Shown here in pieces: positions 27,701-40,400 of a stretch of DNA of 64,000 nt. This DNA is from Plasmodium brasilianum (taxonomy: Eukaryota > Apicomplexa > Aconoidasida > Haemosporida > Plasmodiidae): NCBI RefSeq assembly GCF_023973825.1, contig NC_090126.1:186001-250000 (forward strand). The letters are read 5' to 3'. Numbering within the stretch: the stretch's first letter is position 1; each line of letters opens with the position of its first letter. A model generated the notes under the pieces. It made no database searches and had not been told where the DNA came from. It saw only the letters and a program-made list of their open reading frames with translations. The translations under genes and the position numbers were made by a program.

Positions 27701-29639
27701 CTTTATTAAATAGTACATATTTCATATGTGTAAGCAATATATTAGAATAAAACGATTTTAATATATAATATCATAAAACATTGTAAGTCACTTTTATTTA
27801 TATTCCCCATTATATTCTTATTAAGCAACATGATTTAAGAAGAAATAGAATAGAAAAAAATGGGTTAAAATAAAAATATAGGAATAAAATAAAAAACAAA
27901 AATACTGTATAAAACTAAATTCAAAAAATAAAAATACATGTATCCAATAATTATTTTATATAAAAGAATGATTAAAAATACTTATAATAACTTATTTCTT
28001 CGTGAGAAATAATTATTTATAAAGATTTATTATGAATTAATAAATTTTTTTTTTATCTTTCTCACCATTCTCTATCTCCTATTATCAAGTTTCAAATTAT
28101 TCACTAAAATTAGATATATTATATTTACACTATAATATAATAACCTATACCGTTTGTAATACGTATAAAATATTATAAAATTTCATTTACTAATTCATGT
28201 CTTAAAAAGTATTAAAATATAATACAATAAATTTATCACTTTTCATAGCATAATAATTTGTATTGATACTGTTAAAAAAATGATTTCTTTAGGTTACCAA
28301 ATTCTGAAAAAAGGAAAAATAACAAAAATCTCTTTAATCTAGCAATTAATGTATATCTATGAATAATTACAAAGCTTAAATATATTTTGTGTGGTCAAAT
28401 GTAATACATTGTCACATTTACGTGTAATTATAATATTATTAATTTTTATTACAAGTAAAACATCATACTTTTTTTATGTACATATAGCATAATTAATTTT
28501 CCTATAATTATATCCTAATAATTTTTGTTTTTTGTGGATTATTCAAAGTTGTTTCCTTAAATTGATGTACCTCAATATCTACTTAATTAATTAAAACGTA
28601 GTACAAGCTAATTTAATAATATCCTTATGTGGTAATATACATATACAGAATAACATATATATATATATATATAATAAAATATACAATTCCAAAACTATTC
28701 GTTGATTTAATACATATATTATATGATTAAACCGTATGTAAATTATATATATAACATGAAGTTTCATATATATATTTTAACGATAATTAATTTACGTAAC
28801 TATAGCAACAATGTAATATAATTCATATAATATTAATTTTCATCTTTATATACAACGTAGTAAATATGAAAATGTATTAACAAAATAATTGTAACACTTT
28901 AATTGCTTATAAAATAAACAAATAAATAACAAAAATTATAGAATAAAAAAGAAACATTCTAACAGTACTTATGATTATTTAGTTAAAAAACTGTTTAATT
29001 ATGGTGAAAAATCAGAATACAAGAATTATTTACATAAATAAAGTAATAATAGTTATATGTGTGCTCATGTATTAAGATAAAAAAAGAAGCTATATATATA
29101 TTAGGTATTATTTTAAATAATAACTTTTAAAATACTTATTAATGTTAATTGTATGAAATTTTTTATTATTAGTTTTTTTTTTCTTTATAAAGGGTATTTA
29201 AATTATATATATATATATTTAACTGTGATTAAGTATCAAAATATGTTAGTATATATCTCCAGGTTTAGTATATTTATTTAATATAATAACAAATAATAAA
29301 CATATAAAATAGATATAGATGTATTCAATCATTTTATGTTTCTCACATAAATAACTATATAGTTGATAATTTTAAAATTCCTGTTAATTTATATACAATA
29401 ATTTTAAAATTACATTATTAAAGATATAAATTTGCATTTTTCCTTCAAACTATTATTTACAACAAATTATAATGCTAATATAGAACAATTAAGGAAAAAT
29501 ACTTTTACATAGTAATATTCCTTGTTTTCTAATATAATCAAATTTATTCATAAATTATTTATTTATTACAAATAAACTAATAAAGCAACTAACGTAAAAA
29601 TTAATGCTTATATAACTCTTAATTATTCTTTTGAATCTA
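24781..29639. other. AT-rich desert without a gene
   Basis: Nothing supportable on either strand. It holds an A22 tract at 25680-25701, poly(T) runs, (AT)n near 28653-28672 and 29202-29218, and only short random open frames. The 67-codon minus-strand frame at 27534-27737 has no recognisable content. Confidence 0.6.
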
Positions 29640-32070
29640 GAAATTGAGGACTCTAGTTACTTATGTACTCAGATAATACATGAAATCAGAATTTGGAAGG
29701 ACTAAACAACATGTAAAAGAGAAAACAAGTTCCTTATGTTATGAAAAAAGTAAAGGCAATTTTAGGGAATAATATATATCATTCTCAGATTATGTAATTA
29801 GTGTTAAAATTGAATCTACACATTAAAATCAAAACAAATGGAAAGTAACACAAAAAGGATTAAATAAAATCTCACTACACCCCGCTTACTAAATGTGGAG
29901 GATGAATTCCTATTTTAGATAATAATGATAAAAAAATTTTACAAATATATTATGAGGAAGAATATTTCTGTAATTAAAACAAAAAAAAAAGGGAAGAAAT
30001 ATAATGCCCTAAAGAACGACATACAATTTCAAATGATTCCTATAAACGATGTTCAAATAAAGTTCGTGAAAATAATGTAAGGATTAAAAATAAAAAGGAG
30101 TGTTTTAAGAATAAGAAAGGATTCAATTAAAGTAAATCCAAAAAAACATCACCCCAATTTCCAATAAAAGAATACAACATGCTGCCTATTAAAATGTTTA
30201 ATACGTTTCCAAAATGCATATCCAGGTATCCATTAGCACTTTATAAATCTATATCTAAAGAAAAAAAATATGATACAACAAAAAATAGATAAAAATACAG
30301 ATAAGAGTCAATATAAACCAATAGTTCAACCGGAAGAAGACGGTAAATTTGCACTAGAACAGTAAGTACAACCTCAACAAGAAGAATAAGGAGAACTACA
30401 ATATCAACTTCAAGAACAATCATCACCTGAAGCTTCTAGTGATAAATTCATTAGTAAATAAAATCAATATAAACAACCTTAGCATGCTAAAACATCAGAG
30501 GCTTCAACACATATACAAAATGAAGAGTAATTATTATGAGAAAGTGCTACATAAAAATCTCCAATTAGTAAACAATCATAAACACAACATAACACAAAAA
30601 AAGCTTCTTTATATTGTGAAAGATCATCTGATAATTTTATTTCTCTTGTTTCTCATACATCCATCAAATGTTTAGGTAACACTAATGCTAAGCATTTTTC
30701 TATATTTGATATTATTACACTAAATAATATATATATTAAGAATGCAGTTGCAGGTTCAGCAGAAAATCCCAATAACACATATATATCATCACTATTAATA
30801 ATTTATCTAACTATTATTATATTTTTCCCATTATTATTGTAAAATAAAATATATATATCAACAATATGATAAACATTTAATTATTATAATTTATTTTATA
30901 AATCCACTTTTTTTTTTTAATTGTACCACTGTTCAGAACAAATATTAAAAAAAAAAAAGATAAAAAAAAGGAAACTAAAATTGCTTCGAATACTAATGCC
31001 TTCACATTTCAACAAAAAAGAGCTTATCAAAAACAGGCTAAGTTAGAACACCTAATATGCGATGACGAATAAATTATAAAAAAATTAAAAATAAATGAAC
31101 GTAATACTATAAAATATGTAAATACGTTAAAGTTAACAAAGAACAGCTCCAAAACTATTGTAGAAGTACATGTGGAAGTACTTGAAGAATTCATAAATTA
31201 AGAACAGGAATTTAGTAAAGGATAATTTTTAGAAATATGCCTAGAAATGTTCTCAAGTTAGAAATATAGAACATATGCTAATTTTAAAAATGATGAAATA
31301 ATAAGGAAAAAATGAAGGTAGCAAAGACACTGAAAAAAAAATTTTTTTTTGGAATAAATGAGAAGAAAAATACATAAATATTCTTAAAAAATTGAAAAAA
31401 AAAGATTGGTTTTATTATTTAAAAAATAAATGAAAAAAAGAAAAAGATTATATAAAAGACATTGAAGAATTAATTAAAAAATCTCTGAATAAAATTCAAA
31501 AAGTTTCATTTTTAAAAAGAGAAAAAGATACATTGAGACAGTGCATATCAAAAAATTGTATGATTATCAACCAATATTTGGAATCGGGGTGCCTTAAGGA
31601 ATGGACAAAGGAATTGTGCAATATATTAGATGAATACGATAATGAAGGAACTAATAATAAATCACTCTTAAATATAGAAGAGCTGTAGAAATAAGGAAGT
31701 TATAGAAAATTACATAAATATATAAAAAAAAATTACTAACACTATGGTGTATACTAATTCTTACGAAGATATTAGAAAAGTATAAAAAAGAGGGGAATAC
31801 AGAAAATAGGAAATCACACTTGGATATTCCCACAAATAAATAGAAAAGAAAATATAATTCATAGGGGAAAACAAAAATTTCAGAAAGGTTTATTTAAAAG
31901 ACCACGAACATTTCGAAAAATAGTTAATGTAAGGAAATAAATGATTATATAGAGAAAGAATTCTTTAGATATTAGTTAAAAGATTCAATAAGATAAGACA
32001 TCACATGTATAATTTCCGTAAAAAAAGTGAATGGTGTAAACAAATCCGATGAAATATAAAATAATATAAA
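29640..32070 (+). pseudogene. STP1 protein pseudogene
   Basis: The most complete STP1 relic here, with all parts in order. The N-terminal domain is read through stops: ISFSDYVISVKIEST near 29770, NKWKVTQKGLNKISLHPAY, IPILDNNDKKILQIYYEEEY, then a Cys/Lys block at about 30030-30120 (SYKRCSNKVRENNVRIK). A Gln/Ser/Thr-rich middle follows at about 30290-30660. A transmembrane helix, NNTYISSLLIIYLTIIIFF, ends near 30838. An intron ending GTTCAG joins to a Lys-rich cytoplasmic start (about 30938). The C-terminal repeats carry SKTIVEVHVEVLEEFIN, FLEICLEMF and KKKDWFYYLKNK. Next are FLKREKDTLRQCISKN, QYLESGCLKEWTKELCNI, NIEEL and YRKLHKYIKKNY, which agree closely with the STP1 C-terminal pattern. Stops and shifts occur throughout. 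The 3' end is uncertain; coding character fades between 31.9 and 32.1 kb. STP1 proteins are exported transmembrane proteins of P. malariae, P. ovale and P. vivax, related to SURFINs. Confidence 0.85.
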
Positions 32071-32361
32071 CTAGATATTGTTAAGTATACATTAAGAATA
32101 TATTAGAAAGATATTCAAGTTAAGTAAGAAGATATAGTTGTGATTTATTTTACTTTTTGTTTCGTTATAACGAGATAGAAAAGAAAAAGAAGAATACAAA
32201 GTAATGGATAATATAAAAGAGAAAAGAAGGTGAGAAGCAACAAGTATGAAATGGAGATATTTAAAAAATATTCCAACTATATATAATATTTTTTTATTTC
32301 TATAAAAATATACATAAATAAGTTGCCTCAATAAGTGATTCTATAAAAATAAGATGATTTT

Positions 32362-32488
32362 AATGAATATATATATAAAATATTAATGTATATATATATA
32401 AAATATTAATGTATTATATATAAAATATTAATGTATATATATATAAAATATTAATGTATTATATATAAAATATTAATGTATATATAAT
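32362..32488. repeat. Minisatellite of 22-23 bp units
   Basis: Six head-to-tail units alternate between a 23-base form (AATG, then TATATATATATAAAATATT) and a 22-base form (AATG, then TATTATATATAAAATATT). The first copy has GAATA in place of GTATA and the last is partly decayed. The alternation implies that the unit last amplified was the 45-base pair of forms. It lies just beyond the STP1 pseudogene. Confidence 0.85.
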
Positions 32489-35030
32489 AAAAATTCCATA
32501 TATTAATATATTAATTTTTAAGTCGCACTTTCTGTTTTTTCCTTAATAATTTTTTTCTTTCAATGAAAGTATTAGATCTATTTTATTTATAAATTGAATT
32601 TTTTAAATATTTACAATTTTTACACATAGAAGCTAGAGTGTTACATTATATAATATTAGGAACCCATTTTTCACAATATTATTCTTAAAGCTCAGATTAA
32701 GACCCTTCCTAATTATTTTTTTGTATATATATTATGTTATTTTTCGATTTTTTTCCAGTTTACCAACATAATTAATATATTGAAAATGATATTTAATATT
32801 GAAATTTTACTATTTTATAAAAGAACAATATTATATTTCACTTAAGTAGAGTTATTTTTTTATATGTATAACAATAATAACACTATTAATGCACCATAAT
32901 AAAAATATATTTAAAACTTTTATTAAAATTTAATTTTCTTTTATATTAAGATATTAAGTTATATTTTACGTTAAAAAGTATTTTTTTATATATATAAACT
33001 TTTGCAAAGATAAATGAAATTGTTATTAACCTAAAATGTAAATTAACAAATTTAATAAAATTATTCATTGCTTAATAAGAAATATAGGAATAATACCCAT
33101 ATAATGAATAAATATATAATGCAAAAGCATAATAATATTAATAATAATTTATTAAATTTCTTAATTTAAAGATATCAGATTTGTAAAAATTAAAAAAATA
33201 AAATAAATAAATAAATATATTCCTAGGGCATACCTTCTTATTTCATATATAACATATGATGATATATCAAATGAAAGATTAAAATGTCCTGAAATATTTG
33301 GAGAACATGATTAACGTTGTTAAATAAATTTTAAAAAACAATTATAAAAATGAGATAACTTTAATATTCATAATTAAATATTTATAAATATTCATATATA
33401 GAAATAAAATATTTAATTTATTCGTAAGTGTATATGCTCTAAATATAGAATATTTTTACATATATACTATATTATTTATTGATTTTATGTAATATAATAT
33501 TAACAGTATTAAAATTTTAAGAATTAAAAAGTAATATATTTTACGTTGTAATTTCTTAATTTATTTCTTTACAACTTATTTTTGTTTTTTAATTAAAATT
33601 ATTTTTAAATCTATAGAACATATTATTAGATTGTTTTCTATGTTTTATTTTATTTCTTTTTCTGTTATAAAATACAATTCAAGGAAAAAAAAAATAAAAA
33701 GCATTCTTAAATTACATTATATATATAAATATAATTATTACGTAGAAAATTGGAAAAAACCTAAACCTAATTTCTCTGATGTTTTTTATTAACCAAAATT
33801 AAAACAATTTCATGCATTATATTAACATAAGTAAAATAAAGTACAGTATTATCATGCCTTAAATATATCTGTATAAATTGTTGTATCTGTGTAATCATTT
33901 TTACTTTTTTTTTCTTTACATATTTTACACTTTGCAAGAATTCATAATAAACAGCAATTTCGTTAATTATATAACATATTTCTAATAAATGAAACTTAAT
34001 CATATAGTATAAAGGTTATTTATATTATCATTATAAGATAATTAATATGTGATAAATGAACCTATTAACACTGGTCGAGAATATCATGCCATAGGTTTTA
34101 TATATTTCTCCAAATAGTTATTTTTTAGTGTCTTTTTTTATATGTTTCATAAAAAATTTTGAAAAAATATTTATAAGTAAATTTATCTTAATATTCCACG
34201 AATAATAATATTTAAAAGATAAAATATTAACATTATAATTCTATATTTTTTTTATATTTTTTATTTTTTAAAAAGTTCATTTCATATAAATTTTTATCAC
34301 ATTCAGAGTTGTTTTAATATTTAATAATTTTTTAATAGATTCTATATTCAGATGCATCACGAATAAAAATCAACATGAAGTTAAAAAATTCATTCTACAT
34401 GTTCTAATATATTATAATTAATATTTTATAAAGTTCATCAATAATTTATTTTTTTTAATATATAATTCAGCCACATTGACGATTTAATATATAAGACCAA
34501 GGTTAGGAACCGTGAATGATAACGCAAATTGTCACTTGTTGTTTAGTGATAATTATATTGACTGTAAGCTGAAAATTAAAATTATGCAGAACTATTGCAG
34601 CACATGTAAATATATTTTAAATAGTTAACTTTATCTGTAAAAAAATTTATGAACCATGTTTTTACAAAGTACTGTATTTTATTGTTTTTTAATACTAAAA
34701 ATTTTTTAATTTTATATTAAATGAATTACCATTTATAAGGAAGTTCTGAAAAAAATCATAAATTTATTAATTGAAGTACTATGAAGGTATTTATTATTGA
34801 GATTTACATATAAAGGATAATTCCACGAAATATTTAGATATATGCTATTACATGATAACTATAATTATATATACAAAAAAAGGATATTAGTATTGCTATA
34901 AATTTATTAAATATTTAATAAATGTTAATTAAAAAATAACATAATGATACTACTTTATAAATATCATTTTATAATATAATTAACTATCCACATATAAAAA
35001 AATATATATTTTTTAACAGCTTATACATAC

Positions 35031-35074
<44 letters not shown>

Positions 35075-36465
35075 CTATGTATAAATGAACAGCATATATA
35101 AACATTTTTGTGTATGGTTTTAATAAATTCTTTAAATGTATAAGATAATTTAATTTATTTAATATTAATTTTTTATAAATCAAAAATATGTTTATTTCAA
35201 GAAATATAGTTAAACCATAGTAACATGAATAATCATCGAAAACAATTTAACTTATTAACGTTCTATTGTAAAAATATTTTATGTATTTTTAAATAAAATT
35301 TTATTAATTACTCGTATTGCGCATTCTTTTTTTTTTTTTTTATTTATATGATGATCTTGATATTGTTTTAACGTATTTTAATGAACCCATATTTATATAA
35401 TGTTATGAAATATTTTATTATTATTTAAAATAAAATATATAATAGCTCCCATATTAAAATATAAAAGTATCAAATACTTAGTATATATAATTCTTTATGA
35501 TATTTTTAAAATATATAAATTTACTATTTTTTATTAATTATTATTAAATTTGTTGTTTTTTTTAATTTATTTTCTTATACTAACGACAAAAAATTTTGAA
35601 AGAAATTAGTACTTGTTCAAATTTTTAATTTTAAAATTAACTTATATATTATATTTAAATTTTTCAATTAATATTAAAGATCCTTAAAGCACTCACTATA
35701 AAATAAAATTATGTTTTATATTTTGTTTAAAAAAATAAAACTTTAATTTATACTATATAATATAATATTAAATATTAACTCATTTGGATAATTTATATAT
35801 TATCGTTAAAAGTATACTGAACATTTTCCATAAAAATATAAGTAATTAATATTCTATACATTTCATGCAAATTAAATTATATTAAATGAATATTATTATG
35901 TATATTGTTGTTATAATATTATGCTTATTACAAATTATTTAAAAAAAAAATTTCTTATATAAATCTTTTAGCTAACTTCACACTATTTTTCATTAATTTA
36001 ATCGTAGTAGAGTAATATATATTTATATTTTTTCAACTACTAATATAAATTATTATCATGTAAGTTTATTACTTTTTATCTCTTTTCATAAACAAATTTA
36101 GAAAGCTGGTTAATAATATGTGTAGAAACATATATAAATAAATTTTTTAGATCTTTTCTAATTGGAACTATTATAAAAATAATTAAATGTTTAAAAAAAT
36201 CCCATTATATTTAATATTATTTTAATAGGAATATTTTTACATAGAAAATTTTACTAAAATATTTTTATTTAATACATTTTTTGTTTATTTACTTTTGGAT
36301 ACAAGCTTCATTATATATAAAAATAAGAATTCGTAAATTTTTAAATGACAGAAAACAATAAAGAAAAACTATAACATATATAGTACTTATTGTTTATTGC
36401 CGAAAAAATTATATAGATAGAAATTGTATAATCGCCAAATATTAGTATCTATAAATAAATTCAAC
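32489..36465. other. Non-coding AT-rich stretch
   Basis: No supported gene. It contains (AT)n with ACAT interruptions at about 35028-35072 and a T-run near 35330. The 78-codon minus-strand open frame at 33767-34003 has no recognisable features. Confidence 0.6.
35028..35072. repeat. (AT)n microsatellite with ACAT interruption
   Basis: Alternating AT sequence with embedded ACAT steps; likely length-polymorphic. Confidence 0.8.
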
Positions 36466-37457
36466 ATGATGGTACAAACAAATAAATTATTTTTTATTAA
36501 CTCTGTCTCATTTACTATTTTAACATGGATATATCAGCGCTCATATTGGGTAAGATAACCATTATAATCAATAACATTTGTATATTTTTTATAATATTGA
36601 ATTTTCATTTTAAAACTAATATTTTATTTATATGGAAATAGTGATATTTTTTAAATATTAAATATTTACTCCACTTCTTTGTTATATGCCTCAGGAAAAT
36701 TATGCAATAAGAAAATTAACTTAAATAACACACAAGATATAAGAGTAAGCAGGATATTAAAGGGAGAACAAAATGTAAATTCCCAACAGAATTATTCATC
36801 TTTAAAATAAAAAGCAATGAATATACTAGGTGAAGAGGATTATGTTTTTGTAAATAAATTAAATTCATTAATAACAAATGGCAATTTTCTAGAAAAGTAT
36901 AAAACAGCAATGTTTAATAGCAATTTTCAAAATACATCCAATTCATTACGATATAATTTTTGATATTGAAACATTGTATGATCATACATGAATATTTGAT
37001 AGTAGATTGAAAACATAAACAGTATATCTAGATTTGATAAAAATACTGAAGAATCCAAAAATTCATCAAATTATGATTATAATCATAATGATTATAATAA
37101 CGAAACAAGATATGGAAAATTGGAAGGAGAATTGATTCGAAAAAAAGATATGAAACAAAAGTATATAAAAAATCATCATCGTTAAGTAAATATTTAAAGA
37201 AGTTAGATTCAAAATATGAAGAAGTAGTAAAACTATTGAATACGGGATATAAAAGGTCAAATAAATGCATAGGTATATCTAAAGTAAATATTATTAAAAA
37301 CATACTTAAGGTCTTTATTTCATTTATGTCATCCGCTTTTATCATGTGCATTAGTATAATATACAATTCGGCAGCTACTGATATTTTAGCAACTTTAATA
37401 TATATTTTATCTATATATTATGTTTTCTATAAATATCTTAAACTTAACAGTATGTAA
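36466..37457 (+). pseudogene. Pv-fam-d-like exported protein pseudogene
   Basis: Exon 1 at 36466-36549 reads MMVQTNKLFFINSVSFTILT, then WIYQRSYW, the usual hydrophobic start of Plasmodium exported proteins. The donor is GTAAGA. After an intron ending GCCTCAG (36694), exon 2 reads GKLCNKKINLNNTQDIRVSR, then ILKGEQ and QQNYSSLK. This is the order of the Pv-fam-d family (GKLWNKQIN, RLLFGE, NYASLK). Repeated short F/L-centred modules follow (FVNKLNSLITNGNFLEKYKT, AMFNSNFQNTSNSLRY). The end has a hydrophobic segment, SAFIMCISIIYN, then ATDILATLIYILSIYYVFYK, before TAA 37455-37457. A TAA follows SSLK, TGA/TAA stops lie near 36960-37010, at least one frameshift lies in 37080-37240, and exon phases do not join cleanly. 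It is therefore a pseudogene. Open frames on the opposite strand here are shadows. Confidence 0.7.
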
Positions 37458-40400
37458 AATCGTAAAAAGTATATTATGTCCAGGTGAAATTCTGTATTCT
37501 CAGTACAATCATACTAAAAAAGTTTGGAAAACTTTAAATATAATATAATAATTTTAATATACATATAAATTTATTAACTTAAGAAAATACATAAACTTTT
37601 ATTATACACATGATTTTTGAGTTATATTCTTTTCAACTTTTAGTTAAAAACATTGTTTAATTTTATTCATATTACATATAATATAAATAGGTCATTTTAA
37701 TTTTTTGTGTTTATACAATTAATTTTGTTGTTAATATTATAAGAAAATGAAAATTTTTAATTTATTCATTTTTTCTATTATTTTTTTTTTTTTTATTTAT
37801 ATATGTAAGAAAATAGACTTTATATTTGTGTTTTAGTTATTTTTCCAAAGTTATATTTTGACTATTTGTTTCATTTAGTTTGTTACTCATAATAATTTGT
37901 TTATTTTTCGTTAGTATTTCAAAATAAAATGTAATCATTTAAAGATATAACAACATAAAATTTTTGACTTTTACTCTTTGTGTAAATTCATTTATCGAAT
38001 ATGTATATATGTTCATTACACCTTAATTAGTACAATTTAGTTAAGAAAAACAACATAGTAAGTGTTAAAGTCTTTAGATTTAATATAAATATTAATTTCA
38101 TAATAATTTTTACATAATAAAAATATTCTTTATGTGAAATTTTTAATTTTTCAGATGATTTATCTTGATAGTGAAATAAATGAATATATCACTGAATTAC
38201 TTTTCATATTATAAAAAAAAAATTATATTATTTTCATTTATTAAATGTCTTTATTTATATGAACTCAAATATTGTTTTATTTTTATTTTTTTTTTTTTTT
38301 TGTTAATATTTTATATTATGCTATTTCATTCGTAAATTTTCATTTTATTTATTTTGTTAAGTCTTACAGTGTAAGTTCCTTCTTTTCTTTACCACAAAAG
38401 TGTATAGTATTAATATATAATATAGTTAATTAGATGCTATATACATGTAATTTAATTATCATATGTTTTTTTTTTTTTATTTTTATTAAATTAATAATTC
38501 ATGAAATTGAATGTACATAAAGAAATTGTATCTGAGTTTAACATATTAGAATGTTTACTAAAAATATAATATGTGAAATAAAATAAGATCCATCAATAAG
38601 GTATTCTTTGAAAGAAATAAATATGTATTAATGCAAATGTAATTTTTCCATTATAGCTAATATGCTACAAATAATATCTTTTGGATATAAATTTTAATTC
38701 TCAGTAAAAAAAAAAAAAAAAAGTAAAGACTAATTTTCAAAAAATAATAATAAAACAGTAAATATGTAATTTTCCATAACGTAATTCTACTATGTGAGTT
38801 TATCTTCTATTTTGTTAAACTTTCATTTGATATAGTATATATGTTTAAGTATTAAGCATTAAATTGAACTATATATGAATTAATATACAAAAACAAATCA
38901 TGTCATATTATAGTAACTCATTAAAAGAATTATATATTACATCCACGTTAAATATATTATCTTAATTATTACTAATATAGCTTTAAGTATTTGTAAATTT
39001 AAATACATTAACCCTTTTGTATACACAGAAGAAATTAGATAACACCAAAGATATTTAAAAAGCATGTTATTATATAATAAAATATTTATTTTACTAAAAA
39101 TTATTCATATTTTATATAAGATATAAACGTTCACACTCTTGGAGAAATTTTTAAAAAGTTCTAGAAATCCACCAATGCTTCGTTATATCCATTAGCTATT
39201 TATATTTTTATATATCATTTTAATATGATACAACGTTTATTAATTATTTGAATTATATAACACCTACGAATTTATAGATTATATTTTATAATATATAATG
39301 TTTTATTTATTATTTATACTTTCATGATTATTATTATTTATTATCTACATAATTAATTTATTCTGACAATTAAAATTGCTAAAAAGAGATTTTTGTACCT
39401 AAGCTAAATTATGAGATTTATCAAATGAAATTAAAAATACAAGCACCTAACATAAAAACTTAAAAGAAAAACTTAAGCAAAAGGGAATACACAGAAAAAG
39501 GGTAATGAATTTAAATTAAAAAAAACTTATTAACGTAAATTTAGTAAAATTTTACTTCGGCGCATTTACTCTGTATTTGTTTTTTTGTTTTTTTTATTAT
39601 TACACTAACCGTTCTATATCCATTATATATATATATTTCTTATGAAGTATGAAAATTAATAATTACGTTGTAGCATTATAATAAAAAGAATCAATGTTGT
39701 TGGTAATACTTATAAATTGTTCTGTAATTTCATTTTCCAATTCGTTTCTTAAAAAGTATTATAAAATAAAACATAAACTTTTTTGTTTTTAATAGAAAAA
39801 TAATATTTATTGATAGTACTTACAAGGTAATCTAATACACAAAAAAAAAAAAAAAAAAAGTACAAAACTTTTCTATACATCCTAATGTAATTCTACCTAG
39901 GAAATCAGTCACTAAAGAAATTATGGTCTGAGTAAAGCTGATTATATATTAATACTTTTTTAACACAGTAAAATGAAAGTATTATATTCAAAGAAGAGTC
40001 ACATTCAAAAATTTGGTAATTTATAAATGATAATTATAAGAATATATTATTTATGATATATAAAAAGTAATTAATAAGTATAATATCATTTAGACAATTA
40101 TATAAAATAAATCTTTATTTTATTACATTATACCTCGACGATTATTTTTATTTAAGGAAAAAATTTATATTTTGTTAATATATAATATATTATATTTTAT
40201 CAATGGATTAGTATTCTTTATGATTAATATATTTTGTAATTACGTAATATCACCTTTTATTAAAAAATATACATTTTTTATCTAAAAATATATATACTTA
40301 TGTTACAATACATAATTCATTATCATCAATATCTATAATTATAAAATATATATACTTTATATGTTTTATATTTTTGACTTAAAAATATGTTCACTCCTTT

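Noticed and set aside
37028..37366. Minus-strand open frames of 112 and 64 codons
   Set aside because: Antisense shadows of the Pv-fam-d-like relic.
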